This document shows, one piece after another, positions 17,817-26,395 of a stretch of DNA of 64,000 nt; the stretch's first letter is position 1, and the number at the start of each line of letters is the position of its first letter. The notes under the pieces were generated by a model. It was not told the DNA's origin, did no database searches, and saw nothing but the letters and a program-made list of their open reading frames with translations. A program made the position numbers and the translations under genes. Source of the stretch: Chondrocystis sp. NIES-4102. GTDB lineage: Bacteria; Cyanobacteriota; Cyanobacteriia; Cyanobacteriales; Xenococcaceae. The stretch is from NCBI GenBank assembly GCA_002368355.1, contig AP018281.1:124001-188000 (forward strand). The letters run 5' to 3'.

Positions 17817-19091
17817 CTATTTATTTGCTAATAATTTAGTGAGTATAAACTGAGCTTGGGTATGACTCGGTTGTAGTTCAATAGTACGGCGTAAACAAGC
17901 GATCGCCTTTTCTAATTGCTGTTGCCCGATAAATCTTTTAGCTAAATTAAAATATTCTTCTGGTTTTACTTGATCTGGCTCTAGTCTACAAGCATCATAC
18001 CAATGAACGGCAGCTTTTTCTTGTTCTCCTAATTTTGTATAGGCTCTTGCTAAATTACGGTGAGCTTTGGCAAAGTTTGCATCAAGTTGTAATGCTTCTT
18101 GATAACAGCTTATGGCTTTATTCCATTGTTGTTTTTGTGCATATAAACTACCTAAATTATTCCAGGAATTGGCGTTATCAGGTTTGTTGGTTTCTATTAT
18201 TTGTGGTGCAAGGGTTTTTTGCTCACTTATCGCAGGTAAAGATAGGGGAACAACTTTATTATTGGTAATATGACAACGAGATAGCAAATTTTTAATTGGT
18301 TTATTTACTTTATTTGCAGGCTCACTTTTACCCTGAGATAAAGCCATCAATTGATGATAATAGGTTACTGCTTGTTGCCAGTCGCCAAGCTCTTCTAACA
18401 TTGCTACTAACTGTTTTAATTGCTGTTGTGCTTGAGGATTATATTTAACTCCTTGAATATAAAAAATACTGGCTTCTCTTACTTTTCCCTGCTGATATAA
18501 TTCTTGTCCAAAACTAAAATATTCCTGCTCACCTAAAACTTCAGGATCAAGATTAATAGCTTGACAAAGACATTCTAAAGCTTGCTCCTCATTGCCTAAT
18601 TCTTCCCATATTCGCGCCAGGCTACGATATACTCCCGATAGCTGAGGATCGAGAATTGCAGCTTGTTGATAATAGTCTAAAGCTTTTTGCCAGTTTTGTT
18701 GTTCGGCATAAAAACTGCCTAAATTAGCGTAAATGCTGGCAGAGTTGGGATTAATACTTAAGGCTTTAGCATATACCCCCAAAGCTTCTGCTTTACGATC
18801 ATTAATAATTAAAATATTACCTAAAATCTTATAAGCATCGGCAGTATTAGCATCAATTTCCAAGGCATTTTTACAGGCTGCGATCGCTTTACTCCAATTT
18901 TGCTGTCGGAAATAAATAGATGCTTGTTCTATATAAATACAGGCGATTGATTTTTTTTGTTGTTGTGTTGGTTTATCTGATGGAATTGTTGTTAATGACT
19001 GCCTTGAGAAATCATGGCTGTTTATTAACCGACTATTTTGTACAGGGGAAATTGCAGTAGTAAGATTATTAGTCTTCATTTGAAGAAGCAT
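17817..19091 (-). CDS. Tetratricopeptide-repeat protein
   Basis: 424-residue helical repeat scaffold, function unknown. Recognisable TPR units include IYFRQQNWSKAIAACKNALEI, ADAYKILGNILIINDRKAEA, IYANLGSFYAEQQNWQKALD, YRSLARIWEELGNEEQALEC, NSWNNLGSLYAQKQQWNKAI and AHRNLARAYTKLGEQEKAAV, with a low-complexity polar N-terminus (1-50). About seven or eight repeats occur in two blocks separated by a loop near residues 265-305. No catalytic domain is seen. It is divergently arranged with the aminotransferase gene. It probably mediates protein-protein contacts. Confidence 0.8.
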   Translation of the reverse strand: MLLQMKTNNLTTAISPVQNSRLINSHDFSRQSLTTIPSDKPTQQQKKSIACIYIEQASIYFRQQNWSKAIAACKNALEIDANTADAYKILGNILIINDRKAEALGVYAKALSINPNSASIYANLGSFYAEQQNWQKALDYYQQAAILDPQLSGVYRSLARIWEELGNEEQALECLCQAINLDPEVLGEQEYFSFGQELYQQGKVREASIFYIQGVKYNPQAQQQLKQLVAMLEELGDWQQAVTYYHQLMALSQGKSEPANKVNKPIKNLLSRCHITNNKVVPLSLPAISEQKTLAPQIIETNKPDNANSWNNLGSLYAQKQQWNKAISCYQEALQLDANFAKAHRNLARAYTKLGEQEKAAVHWYDACRLEPDQVKPEEYFNLAKRFIGQQQLEKAIACLRRTIELQPSHTQAQFILTKLLANK

Positions 19092-19224
19092 TCATTATAA
19101 AAAAATTAGCGATTGAAGAATTTGCCGTAAACGAAGTTAAGATAAACGAAAACAATCTTATCTCAGGTACTTATAAATCGCCATGTTTTGGGGATTAGTA
19201 CTTATATCTCATAATCTCAATTAA

Positions 19225-20421
19225 ATGCAGTTTGCCACACGATTACAAAATTTAGATCGCAACGTCTTTGCGGATATGGATCGGGCTAAAACCCAAGCTA
19301 GAAATGCTGGGAAGGAAATTATTGATTTATCTCTAGGATCAGCCGATTTACCCGTAGCTGAATCTACAATTAAAGTAATTGAAACCGCCCTGCATAATCC
19401 TGATACCCACGGTTATCTACTTCATGCTGCAACTAAAGACTTTAGGGAGGCTGCTGCTAAATGGTATAGCGATCGCTTTGGTATTGCTGTTGATCCTCAA
19501 ACCGAGGTTTTACAATTAATAGGATCTCAAGAAGGTACAGCCCATTTACCCTTGGCAATTCTTAACCCTGGTGATGTGGCTTTATTACTCGATCCTGGTT
19601 ATCCTTCCCATGCAGGCGGAGTTTATTTAGCAGGGGGAGATATATATCCTATGCCATTACTGGCGGAAAATAATTTTTTACCTGTACTAAAGGATATCCC
19701 AGAACAGGTATTATCTAAGTCTAAAATGATGGTGTTAAGTTACCCCCATAACCCGACAACCGCGATCGCACCTCTGAGTTTTTTTGAGGAAGTTGTTAGT
19801 TTTTGTCGTCAACATGATTTAGTTTTAGTTCACGATTTCCCTTATGTGGATTTGGTATTTACTGATTCACACTCTACACCAATTAACACCCTTGCTCCCT
19901 CAATTTTTCAAGCCGATCCTCAAAAGGAATTGAGTATTGAATTTTTTACTCTTTCTAAGTCCTATAATATGGGCGGATTTCGTATAGGTTATGCCATCGG
20001 TAATCAGAATCTAATTAATGCCCTGCGACAAATTAAAGCTGTAGTAGACTTTAATCAGTATCGTGGTATTTTAGACGGCGCGATCGCTGCTATGTCTGGA
20101 TCTCAACAAGCTGTTGCTCAAACTGTGGCGACTTTTCAACAACGTCGTGATGTCTTTATTCAAGCTCTAGAGGCGATCGGTTGGCACGTACCCTCACCTA
20201 TCGCTACCATGTATGTCTGGGCTAAATTACCCCCTGCTTGGCAAAATAACTCCGTGGACTTTTGTACTAAATTGGTAGCAGCTACTGGCGTGGCTATCTC
20301 TCCTGGGGCTGGTTTTGGTAGTTCGGGAGAAGGTTATGTACGCTTTGCTTTAGTTAGAGAACCCGATGTACTACAACAAGCAGTGATTAAAATTAAAGAG
20401 TTTTTAACAACATCTGCTTAA
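19225..20421 (+). CDS. Class I/II aminotransferase, LL-diaminopimelate aminotransferase-like
   Basis: PLP-dependent aminotransferase of 398 residues. The N-terminus ends in EIIDLSLGSADLPVAE. GSQEGTAHLPLAILNPGD and LLDPGYPSHAGG follow. The cofactor pocket includes MVLSYPHNPTTAIA and VHDFPYVDLVF, with the Schiff-base lysine in FFTLSKSYNMGGFRIGYA, and the carboxylate-binding arginine in YVRFALVREPD. This group is often annotated LL-DAP aminotransferase (lysine and cell-wall pathway), but many members are paralogues with other substrates. The methyltransferase gene starts 12 bp downstream, suggesting a two-gene operon. Confidence 0.83.
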   Translation: MQFATRLQNLDRNVFADMDRAKTQARNAGKEIIDLSLGSADLPVAESTIKVIETALHNPDTHGYLLHAATKDFREAAAKWYSDRFGIAVDPQTEVLQLIGSQEGTAHLPLAILNPGDVALLLDPGYPSHAGGVYLAGGDIYPMPLLAENNFLPVLKDIPEQVLSKSKMMVLSYPHNPTTAIAPLSFFEEVVSFCRQHDLVLVHDFPYVDLVFTDSHSTPINTLAPSIFQADPQKELSIEFFTLSKSYNMGGFRIGYAIGNQNLINALRQIKAVVDFNQYRGILDGAIAAMSGSQQAVAQTVATFQQRRDVFIQALEAIGWHVPSPIATMYVWAKLPPAWQNNSVDFCTKLVAATGVAISPGAGFGSSGEGYVRFALVREPDVLQQAVIKIKEFLTTSA

Positions 20422-20433
20422 ATATTACTAATA

Positions 20434-21036
20434 ATGAATTTAACCGCTAAAGCTTGGGAACAAAGATATCAAGATAAGAGCGATCCTTGGGATTTAGGAT
20501 TTCCTGCTCCTCCTTTTGTTAATTTACTAGCTGCTGATGCTCCTAAGCCTGGAAAGATGGCTGTTTTAGGGTGTGGCAAAGGACACGATGCTTTACTATT
20601 TGCTGAGGCTGGTTTTGAAGTAACGGGGTTTGATTTTGCACCGACAGCGATCGCTCAAGCCACTACTACCGCACAAGCAAGAAACCTACAAGCGCAATTT
20701 ATCCAACAAGATATCTTTGCTTTAGATAATCAGTTTACCCATAGCTTTGACTATGTACTTGAACACACTTGTTTTTGTGCCATCGATCCCCTAAAGCGAT
20801 CGCAATATGTAGAGGTTGTAAAAAGTCTCTTGCGCCCACAAGGTCAGTTAATAGGTTTATTTTACACCCATAACCGTCCTGGAGGCCCGCCGTTTGGCAT
20901 AAAGCCCCAAGAAGTTTTACAATATTTCACCCCTTATTTTGAAACGATTATTTTCCAAATAGCTAAAGATTCAATTTCCCGTCGCCAAGGAGACGAACAC
21001 TTAGCAGTTTTTCAGCTTACTACGGTTGGCAAATGA
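20434..21036 (+). CDS. SAM-dependent methyltransferase, TPMT-like
   Basis: 200-residue class I methyltransferase of the thiopurine S-methyltransferase group, which also includes halide/thiol methyltransferases. WEQRYQDKSDPWDLGFPAP is the family N-terminus. SAM motif I is MAVLGCGKGHDALLFAEAG, with VTGFDFAPTAI as the acidic loop. FDYVLEHTCFCAID and GGPPFG are typical TPMT-family loops. It probably methylates a small sulfur or halide nucleophile. It follows the aminotransferase by 12 bp. Confidence 0.83.
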   Translation: MNLTAKAWEQRYQDKSDPWDLGFPAPPFVNLLAADAPKPGKMAVLGCGKGHDALLFAEAGFEVTGFDFAPTAIAQATTTAQARNLQAQFIQQDIFALDNQFTHSFDYVLEHTCFCAIDPLKRSQYVEVVKSLLRPQGQLIGLFYTHNRPGGPPFGIKPQEVLQYFTPYFETIIFQIAKDSISRRQGDEHLAVFQLTTVGK

Positions 21037-21152
21037 GTAGATTTTAAAAAAGCTAAAAGCTCTTTAATTGAATACGTAGTCTATTCAACTGAAAACGGTT
21101 GTAAATCATAACTTTAAAAATTTATCTTTAATGCTTGGTTTTCTATATATAT

Positions 21153-22652
21153 TTAGTCTGCTTCAGGTTTAGGTGGGACTATAGGGGTTGAATATACAAC
21201 TTGTAATTCTAAATCCAAAAATTCGCTAATTTCTTGCCCTACCCACCAAAGTTCATCATCAGATAATTTATTATTTTGAAATATATCTCTTCTGTCTGGA
21301 CTACCAGTTCCGTTAATTGATAATTTGGAAGATACAGTTATAGTTCTGCCGTGAACTAAATGTCCTTTGCTATTAAAACATTTATCGAAAGAATAGCTAG
21401 GATTGTAAACTATCAGATTGATTTTTTCATTATCGCACGAACTATTCCAGTTGATTTTTTTAACAGTCTTTAAAAATTTGTCTGCTCGATTATTATTAGC
21501 TTGTGTTTGTAAAGAATTAATCAAATTGGGTTCACTATATCTTTGAAAATAACTACCAATTCCAGTAGAAATATTATTATCTTTATTTCTAGTCATTATT
21601 ACAACTCCATGAGTTGAGCCTAGGCGTTTTGATAATATTTTTATCATAAAAAATAGCAACACAGGAATAGTAATAATTGCTAAAAGATAAGGAGCAGCTA
21701 AAGGTAATAAGGGAAAACAAAGAAGTAATAAAAGAACTAACCAGCCAAACACATTGCTATCCTTAACTCCCACAAAAGGATAAGTAATAATTAATTCATC
21801 ATATTCGCGAGATAAATTAATTTTACTGTATTGTGGTTTTAAATGTATAAAATCACTATTATTATTCTTAGTCTGTAAAGCCGTAAGAGCTATAGCAGCC
21901 GATTGATATCTATTATCTACATAAGGATCAGTAATTTTCTCTAGCCAAGCTGCAAAGTTGCGACTTATATTATTAGTATTAAATTGAACTTTCCCTTTAA
22001 CTTGAGTTAAGTCTGCTGGATGAATTCCTGTAACTAAATAGATTAAAGTCATCCCCAAACTATAAAGATCCGAGGCGAAAGTAGTTTTTCCCATAAATTG
22101 TTCTAGGGGAATATAACCGTAACTACCAACGATCGTAATAGTTCCTGTTTCTTTCTTGGCTATTGTTTGTATTGAACCGAAATCTACTAAATATATCTCA
22201 CCAATACTATTACCAGATCGATTGCTTAATAAAATATTACTGGGTTTAATATCTCGATGAATTATGGGAGGATTAAGATTGTGTAGATACTTTAAAATGT
22301 TGAGTATTTTTTCTGCTAATTCAACTATTTCTGACTCTGAGAAATTAACACCACGCTCTATTATTTCAGCTAAAGACGATGCTTTGATATAGGATTGTAC
22401 TAAAGCGAAACCGTGCTGCTTTTCTGACTCGACTTCAAAATAATCAAGATATTTTGGGATATGAGGATGGTTTAAGTTCTTTAAGGTTTTGGCTTCTCTT
22501 TCAAATAGTTTAAAATCTTCCCAAGTAAGTAGCTCGTTAAACTCAAGAATTTTAATGATAACTTGCTCATTAGTTTCCAAATCATCAGCTAAATAGGTAC
22601 TTCTACCTGCTTTATGACTTATTTTTTGTTTGATGTGATATCTTTCTAGCAT
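21153..22652 (-). CDS. Membrane-anchored Ser/Thr protein kinase
   Basis: 499 residues. Residues 1-265 form a eukaryotic-type kinase domain: catalytic lysine K34 in VIIKIL, the HRD loop IHRDIKPSNILL at 131-142, DFGS at 157-160, and GSYGYIPLEQ as the activation-segment end. The usual glycine-rich loop is degenerate (HKAGRST), so ATP binding may be atypical. A hydrophobic double segment lies at about 300-340. The last 150 residues form an uncharacterised domain ending with a proline-rich tail. The domain order is common for cyanobacterial signalling kinases. It is an isolated gene with no obvious partner. Confidence 0.88.
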   Translation of the reverse strand: MLERYHIKQKISHKAGRSTYLADDLETNEQVIIKILEFNELLTWEDFKLFEREAKTLKNLNHPHIPKYLDYFEVESEKQHGFALVQSYIKASSLAEIIERGVNFSESEIVELAEKILNILKYLHNLNPPIIHRDIKPSNILLSNRSGNSIGEIYLVDFGSIQTIAKKETGTITIVGSYGYIPLEQFMGKTTFASDLYSLGMTLIYLVTGIHPADLTQVKGKVQFNTNNISRNFAAWLEKITDPYVDNRYQSAAIALTALQTKNNNSDFIHLKPQYSKINLSREYDELIITYPFVGVKDSNVFGWLVLLLLLCFPLLPLAAPYLLAIITIPVLLFFMIKILSKRLGSTHGVVIMTRNKDNNISTGIGSYFQRYSEPNLINSLQTQANNNRADKFLKTVKKINWNSSCDNEKINLIVYNPSYSFDKCFNSKGHLVHGRTITVSSKLSINGTGSPDRRDIFQNNKLSDDELWWVGQEISEFLDLELQVVYSTPIVPPKPEAD

Positions 22653-22977
22653 TAATCTTTTGCTCTTAAAGAGATTTTTAAGTTAAATATCTAAACTCAG
22701 ATATGCCTGTATCAAGTGTAAGTAAATGTAATTAACTAGAATTACATAAAAATAATATAACATATATAGATACAATGATGTTAGTAGCTTAGTGCATCTC
22801 GCTTTATTAGTTGTGAAAAATTTCTGTGATCAACATCTATTAATTATCAATAAGAGTTTACCTTTATTGTAAAAAGAAGTGGCTATGTGTATTTGGGAAA
22901 CTAAAACTTAACCTAAAAATAGTTTGTTTAAAGTTGATAAACATATTTATAGCTTCGATTAGGTAAGAAAAGATTAA
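22653..22977. other. Intergenic, nothing recognised
   Basis: 325 AT-rich bases between the kinase start and the first open codon of the interrupted gene downstream. They probably contain the kinase promoter on the minus strand. No RNA gene, terminator or repeat was recognised. Confidence 0.4.
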
Positions 22978-23664
22978 AGAATATTTCTCGTCAATTTCAG
23001 ATTATCAAAAAGAAAGATAATTAATAATAATGAAATTACGTCATTTTTTTCTCAGATAAATAATTTAGCTTGGCAAGATTTTTTAGCAATTTTAATTCAG
23101 CGACGTTTCTTATCTCTTTTGATCGTCAATATTTATGAACTAGCGATCGATGTTGTCAACGAGCAACCAGATAAACAAACTATTCGAGAAATTTTACATG
23201 AGGAATATCCCCACAATAATAAAGGTATTTCCTTACCATCCCATCGGGAGTTATTGTTTCAAGATTTACTTAATTTGGGTGCAACTACTGAAATGATTTT
23301 TACCACTCCCGAAACAACTATAACTAGGGAAGTTAGAGAGGAAAGCTATTAGTTAATGGTGGATTGTATAGGAAAAACCGCATCTGATGCACAATTAATT
23401 GTTTTTTTACGATTTTGGGCAGAAGTTTTAGTTGCAGTGGAGTATTCTTGCCTATGGCAGCGTATTTCTGAAAGATTAGACAGCAAAAATTCTCAAGCAA
23501 AACCGCGCTCTGAATTTTATTATTTCCATCTAGTTCACGATAATAGAAGTTCCGATCTTGGTCAAGAAAACTTATTAGGTGGATTAACCCACGCTCAAGA
23601 ATTAGCAATTCACTTAACAAGATTAATGTCGTCTTCAGAAAGTCTTGAGTTTGGTATTACTTGA
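22978..23664 (+). pseudogene. Helical, heme-oxygenase-like protein gene interrupted by an in-frame TAG
   Basis: One frame from 22978 to 23664 is broken by a single TAG at 23350-23352. Before the stop it reads NNLAWQDFLAILIQRRF, ILHEEYPHNNKG, HRELLFQDLLNLGATTEM and REVREESY. After it come LMVDCIGKT, FLRFWAEVLVAVEYSCLW, FYYFHLVHD and LLGGLTHAQELAIHL. The E and H-x3-H-D pattern on long helices resembles heme-oxygenase-like/TenA-like proteins, a tentative assignment. No ATG precedes the frame; only a TTG at 23119, inside conserved-looking sequence, so the N-terminus is also missing. The 3' end lies in the first unit of a 169-bp tandem duplication. The TAG could derive from a CAG. Confidence 0.65.
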
Positions 23665-23956
23665 GAAAAAAATGCTTATTTACTTAAATGCAAATTTTAT
23701 GATCAATTTTTGACGTTTTTAAAGTAAAATTAAAAATTATAATAGGATATCGCCTTGCCTTAAAAGCTGTTATCACCCTCGACAGAAAAGATTAATGTCA
23801 TCTTCAGAAAGTTTTGAGTTTGGTATTACTTGAGAAAAAAATGCTTATTTACTTAAATGCAAATTTTATGATCAATTTTTGACGTTTTTAAAGTAAAATT
23901 AAAAATTATAATAGGATATCGCCTTGCCTTAAAAGCTGTTATCACCCTCGACAGAT
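23619..23956. repeat. Direct tandem duplication, two 169-bp units
   Basis: Units 23619-23787 and 23788-23956 are adjacent and almost identical; I see two mismatches (TCG/TCA and GTCTTG/GTTTTG near the start). The first unit begins inside the 3' end of the interrupted gene and includes its last 14 codons and stop; the second repeats them out of context. The rest is non-coding, ending TTATCACCCTCGACAGA. The near-identity indicates a recent duplication. No flanking inverted repeats or transposase were seen. Confidence 0.93.
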
Positions 23957-24060
23957 AAGCAGCCAACTATTTTATAAATTATTTTTTATAAATAGCAGTG
24001 CAATAAAATCTAATGTCTTGAATGCGGTCAGGTTTGTTAATAAAACATGGTAGGTTTGAT

Positions 24061-26115
24061 TTAAAACTCATCCTCATCTTCATATTCATCACTACTTAAT
24101 TCTTCCCTTGTCAAGTCAGCGATTAACTCTGTTACAGAGATATCCTTTACTTGTTCCTCGGTGCTATCTAAACGAACTAATTCACCTTCAAAACTAGCGG
24201 TTAACTTATCAATCGCTTTTTGTAAATCTGGATCAAAATCATCAGAAATAAATTCCGACTCTTGTATAATCGGCGTTATTAAATCTGTTTTAAGATCCTG
24301 CACTGTTGCATGATTAACTGGGAGTGATATTACTTTAGACTCTTGTATAATCGGCGTTACTATATCGCTTTTAAGATCCTGCACTGTTGCATTATTAACC
24401 CGAAGTGGTATTACTTTAGACTCTTGTATAATCGGCGTTACTATATCTGTCTTGTTATCCTGGGCTGTTGCATGATTAACTGGGAGTGATATATCAGATT
24501 TAATTACTGCTACTGGATCTTTAGCCACACCAGCATTAGCCACTTCTAATTGCACTCTAATTTTACGCTGGCAAACCTGGAAAAAAGCAGCTTCAATATT
24601 AGAGACTTTACCCTGATGCAGTTTTTGTAATCTATCTGTACTAATACCTACAATTGCACTAAAACCATCAAAACTAACTAAATGACACTGCTGTTTTAAT
24701 AAAGCTTGGGTGGTGGGTGGCTGTATACGACTGACAACTTTTTGCCAGATATCCTCACTTTCCACATCTGCCTTAATTTCTACTGGGGGCGGTGTAACAG
24801 GCTGGTTAATTACTTGGTGTTGATCATTAGTCTTAGGTGGCGGTGGGGGCGAGGTTGGGGGTTGTACTGGCGCAGTTTTAGGTTCAGTAGCAATAGCTGG
24901 CGCAGGTTGTATGTCTGGCGCAGTTTTAGGTTCAGTAGCAATAGCTGGCGCAGGTTGTATGTCTGGCGTAGTTTTAGCTGAAGTAGCAATAGCTGGCGCA
25001 GGTTGTATATATCTTATAGGTTGCTCTGTATTAGGTATTAAACCCAATAAAGTAATTTCCAACCATAAACGGGGTTGCGTCGTCTGCTTCAATTGTGCTT
25101 CGGCGAGTTTGAGTTGCTGTTGTCCATATAAAATTAAGTTAATATCCCAGTCTTTACCCATGCTACATAACTGTTGCCAGCAAGTCTCAGTAACAGCTAC
25201 CAGATCAGGAGATTGAGGGGCGGTTTTAGCAATTAATAAATTTAAATAAAAACTAGCTAAATTCTGTAAAACAACTAGGGGTTCTCGTCCACGATCCAAA
25301 AGACTACGACATTGCTGTAGGATGCCTATAGAATTATTATTTTTCACCGCCTCCAATAATTGTAATAAATCTTGTTCAGGTACAGCCCCAACTAAATCCC
25401 AAACCTTAGCTACAGAAATTTCATCGGGGAATAAACTTAGTTGATCCAATAAACTTTCCGCATCTCTCAAACCACCATTAGCAATTTGAGCAATTAAAGC
25501 GATCGCCTCTGGAGTAATAGCAATCTTTTCCATCTGTGCAATATATGTTAAATGGTTGCACATCTGCTCTATGGGAATACGGCGATAATCAAACCTTTGA
25601 CAACGGGAAATAATCGTTGATAGAACTCTTTGAGGATCGGTAGTAGCCAGAACAAATACAACCTGTGGTGGTGGCTCTTCTAAAGTCTTTAATAGGGCAT
25701 TAAAGGCAGCACTACTGAGCATATGACATTCATCAATCACATAAACCTTATAACGACACTGTACGGGTGCAAAACGCGAGCGATCGATAATTTCGCGGAT
25801 ATTATCCACCCCTGTATTACTTGCAGCATCAATTTCAATTACATCCAAGGCTGAACCATTGGCGATCGCCCTACATACTTCGCATTTGCCACAGGGTTCG
25901 GGGGTCGGTTGACTATAATTTAAGCAATTAAGAGATTTTGCTAAAATTCTGGCACTAGAAGTCTTACCAGTTCCCCTGGGTCCTGTAAATAAATAAGCAG
26001 GGGCAATTTTTGCCTGTTTTAAGGCATTACTTAAGGTTAAGGAAATCGTTTGTTGACCGACTAAATCTTTAAAAGTTTGCGGTCGATACTTGTGGTGTAG
26101 AGGTTCGTAGGTCAT
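24061..26115 (-). CDS. dnaX: DNA polymerase III subunit gamma/tau
   Basis: Clamp-loader ATPase of 684 residues. It starts YRPQTFKDLVGQ. Walker A is GPRGTGKTS (residues 45-53). The zinc site is C64, C75, C78, C81. Walker B is DECH (128-131) and the arginine-finger motif SRC is at 170-172. The C-terminal part from about residue 365 is a long proline- and acid-rich linker with two internal repeat arrays, then a tau-like domain (DIWQKVVSRIQPPTTQALLKQ), the 27-residue repeats and an acidic tail. No intein interrupts the P-loop, unlike some cyanobacterial dnaX genes. It is monocistronic; the divergent TPR gene is 280 bp away. Confidence 0.95.
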   Translation of the reverse strand: MTYEPLHHKYRPQTFKDLVGQQTISLTLSNALKQAKIAPAYLFTGPRGTGKTSSARILAKSLNCLNYSQPTPEPCGKCEVCRAIANGSALDVIEIDAASNTGVDNIREIIDRSRFAPVQCRYKVYVIDECHMLSSAAFNALLKTLEEPPPQVVFVLATTDPQRVLSTIISRCQRFDYRRIPIEQMCNHLTYIAQMEKIAITPEAIALIAQIANGGLRDAESLLDQLSLFPDEISVAKVWDLVGAVPEQDLLQLLEAVKNNNSIGILQQCRSLLDRGREPLVVLQNLASFYLNLLIAKTAPQSPDLVAVTETCWQQLCSMGKDWDINLILYGQQQLKLAEAQLKQTTQPRLWLEITLLGLIPNTEQPIRYIQPAPAIATSAKTTPDIQPAPAIATEPKTAPDIQPAPAIATEPKTAPVQPPTSPPPPPKTNDQHQVINQPVTPPPVEIKADVESEDIWQKVVSRIQPPTTQALLKQQCHLVSFDGFSAIVGISTDRLQKLHQGKVSNIEAAFFQVCQRKIRVQLEVANAGVAKDPVAVIKSDISLPVNHATAQDNKTDIVTPIIQESKVIPLRVNNATVQDLKSDIVTPIIQESKVISLPVNHATVQDLKTDLITPIIQESEFISDDFDPDLQKAIDKLTASFEGELVRLDSTEEQVKDISVTELIADLTREELSSDEYEDEDEF
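24257..24499 (-). repeat. Three 81-bp tandem repeats inside dnaX
   Basis: Three units of 81 bp start at 24257, 24338 and 24419. They encode 27-residue repeats of the type VNHATVQDLKTDIVTPIIQ followed by ESKVI, in the linker after the tau-like domain. The units are closely similar at DNA level, so expansion is recent. The length stays in frame. Confidence 0.92.
24869..25012 (-). repeat. Three 48-bp tandem repeats inside dnaX
   Basis: Three 48-bp units (24869, 24917, 24965) encode 16-residue repeats of the type IQPAPAIATEPKTAPD. The two lower-coordinate units are identical or nearly so and the third is diverged. They lie just after the clamp-loader domain III and form a proline-alanine hinge before the tau-like region. 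Confidence 0.92.
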
Positions 26116-26254
26116 ATTAAATGAGGACTTTTTTATTTGCCACTAGTTGCTAATAAATTCTCCCTGTACAATTGAGCAATATTTCATTTAGCTTGCTTAA
26201 AGCCAATAGACTCCTAAAGGGGATCGATGAACTTTAAGTAAAACTCGTGCAAGA

Positions 26255-26347
26255 GTGACGGAAGCGAACGGGCGCGTTGTGGGGGTTTCCCCCGTTGAGC
26301 GACTCGTTCAAGAAGCAACGGGATGTGAAATCCCGTGGTCGCGTCAC
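26255..26347. repeat. Short palindromic repeat element (GTGACG...CGTCAC), long form
   Basis: A 93-bp GC-richer segment in AT-rich intergenic DNA upstream of the TPR gene. Its ends are inverted copies, GTGACGGAAGC at the left and GGTCGCGTCAC at the right. Internally it has the hairpins GGGGGTTTCCCCC and CGGGATGTGAAATCCCG. A 42-bp relative in the opposite orientation lies at 48546-48587 with the same ends and the same GTGAAA core. It looks like a small mobile or structured repeat. Confidence 0.7.
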
Positions 26348-26395
26348 TATTAGTTTAACTTTTATCTTAAAAATAGTATATTTGATCTAAAAAAA

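Noticed and set aside
23333-23620. Minus-strand 95-codon frame
   Set aside because: Antisense to the interrupted gene; no family features.
24706-25216. Plus-strand frames opposite dnaX
   Set aside because: Antisense shadows of the proline-alanine repeat region of dnaX.
24061-26115. Intein in DnaX
   Set aside because: The P-loop and zinc region are uninterrupted; extra length comes from linker repeats.
26221-26347. Structured RNA gene upstream of the TPR protein
   Set aside because: Hairpins are explained by the palindromic repeat element, which has a second genomic copy.
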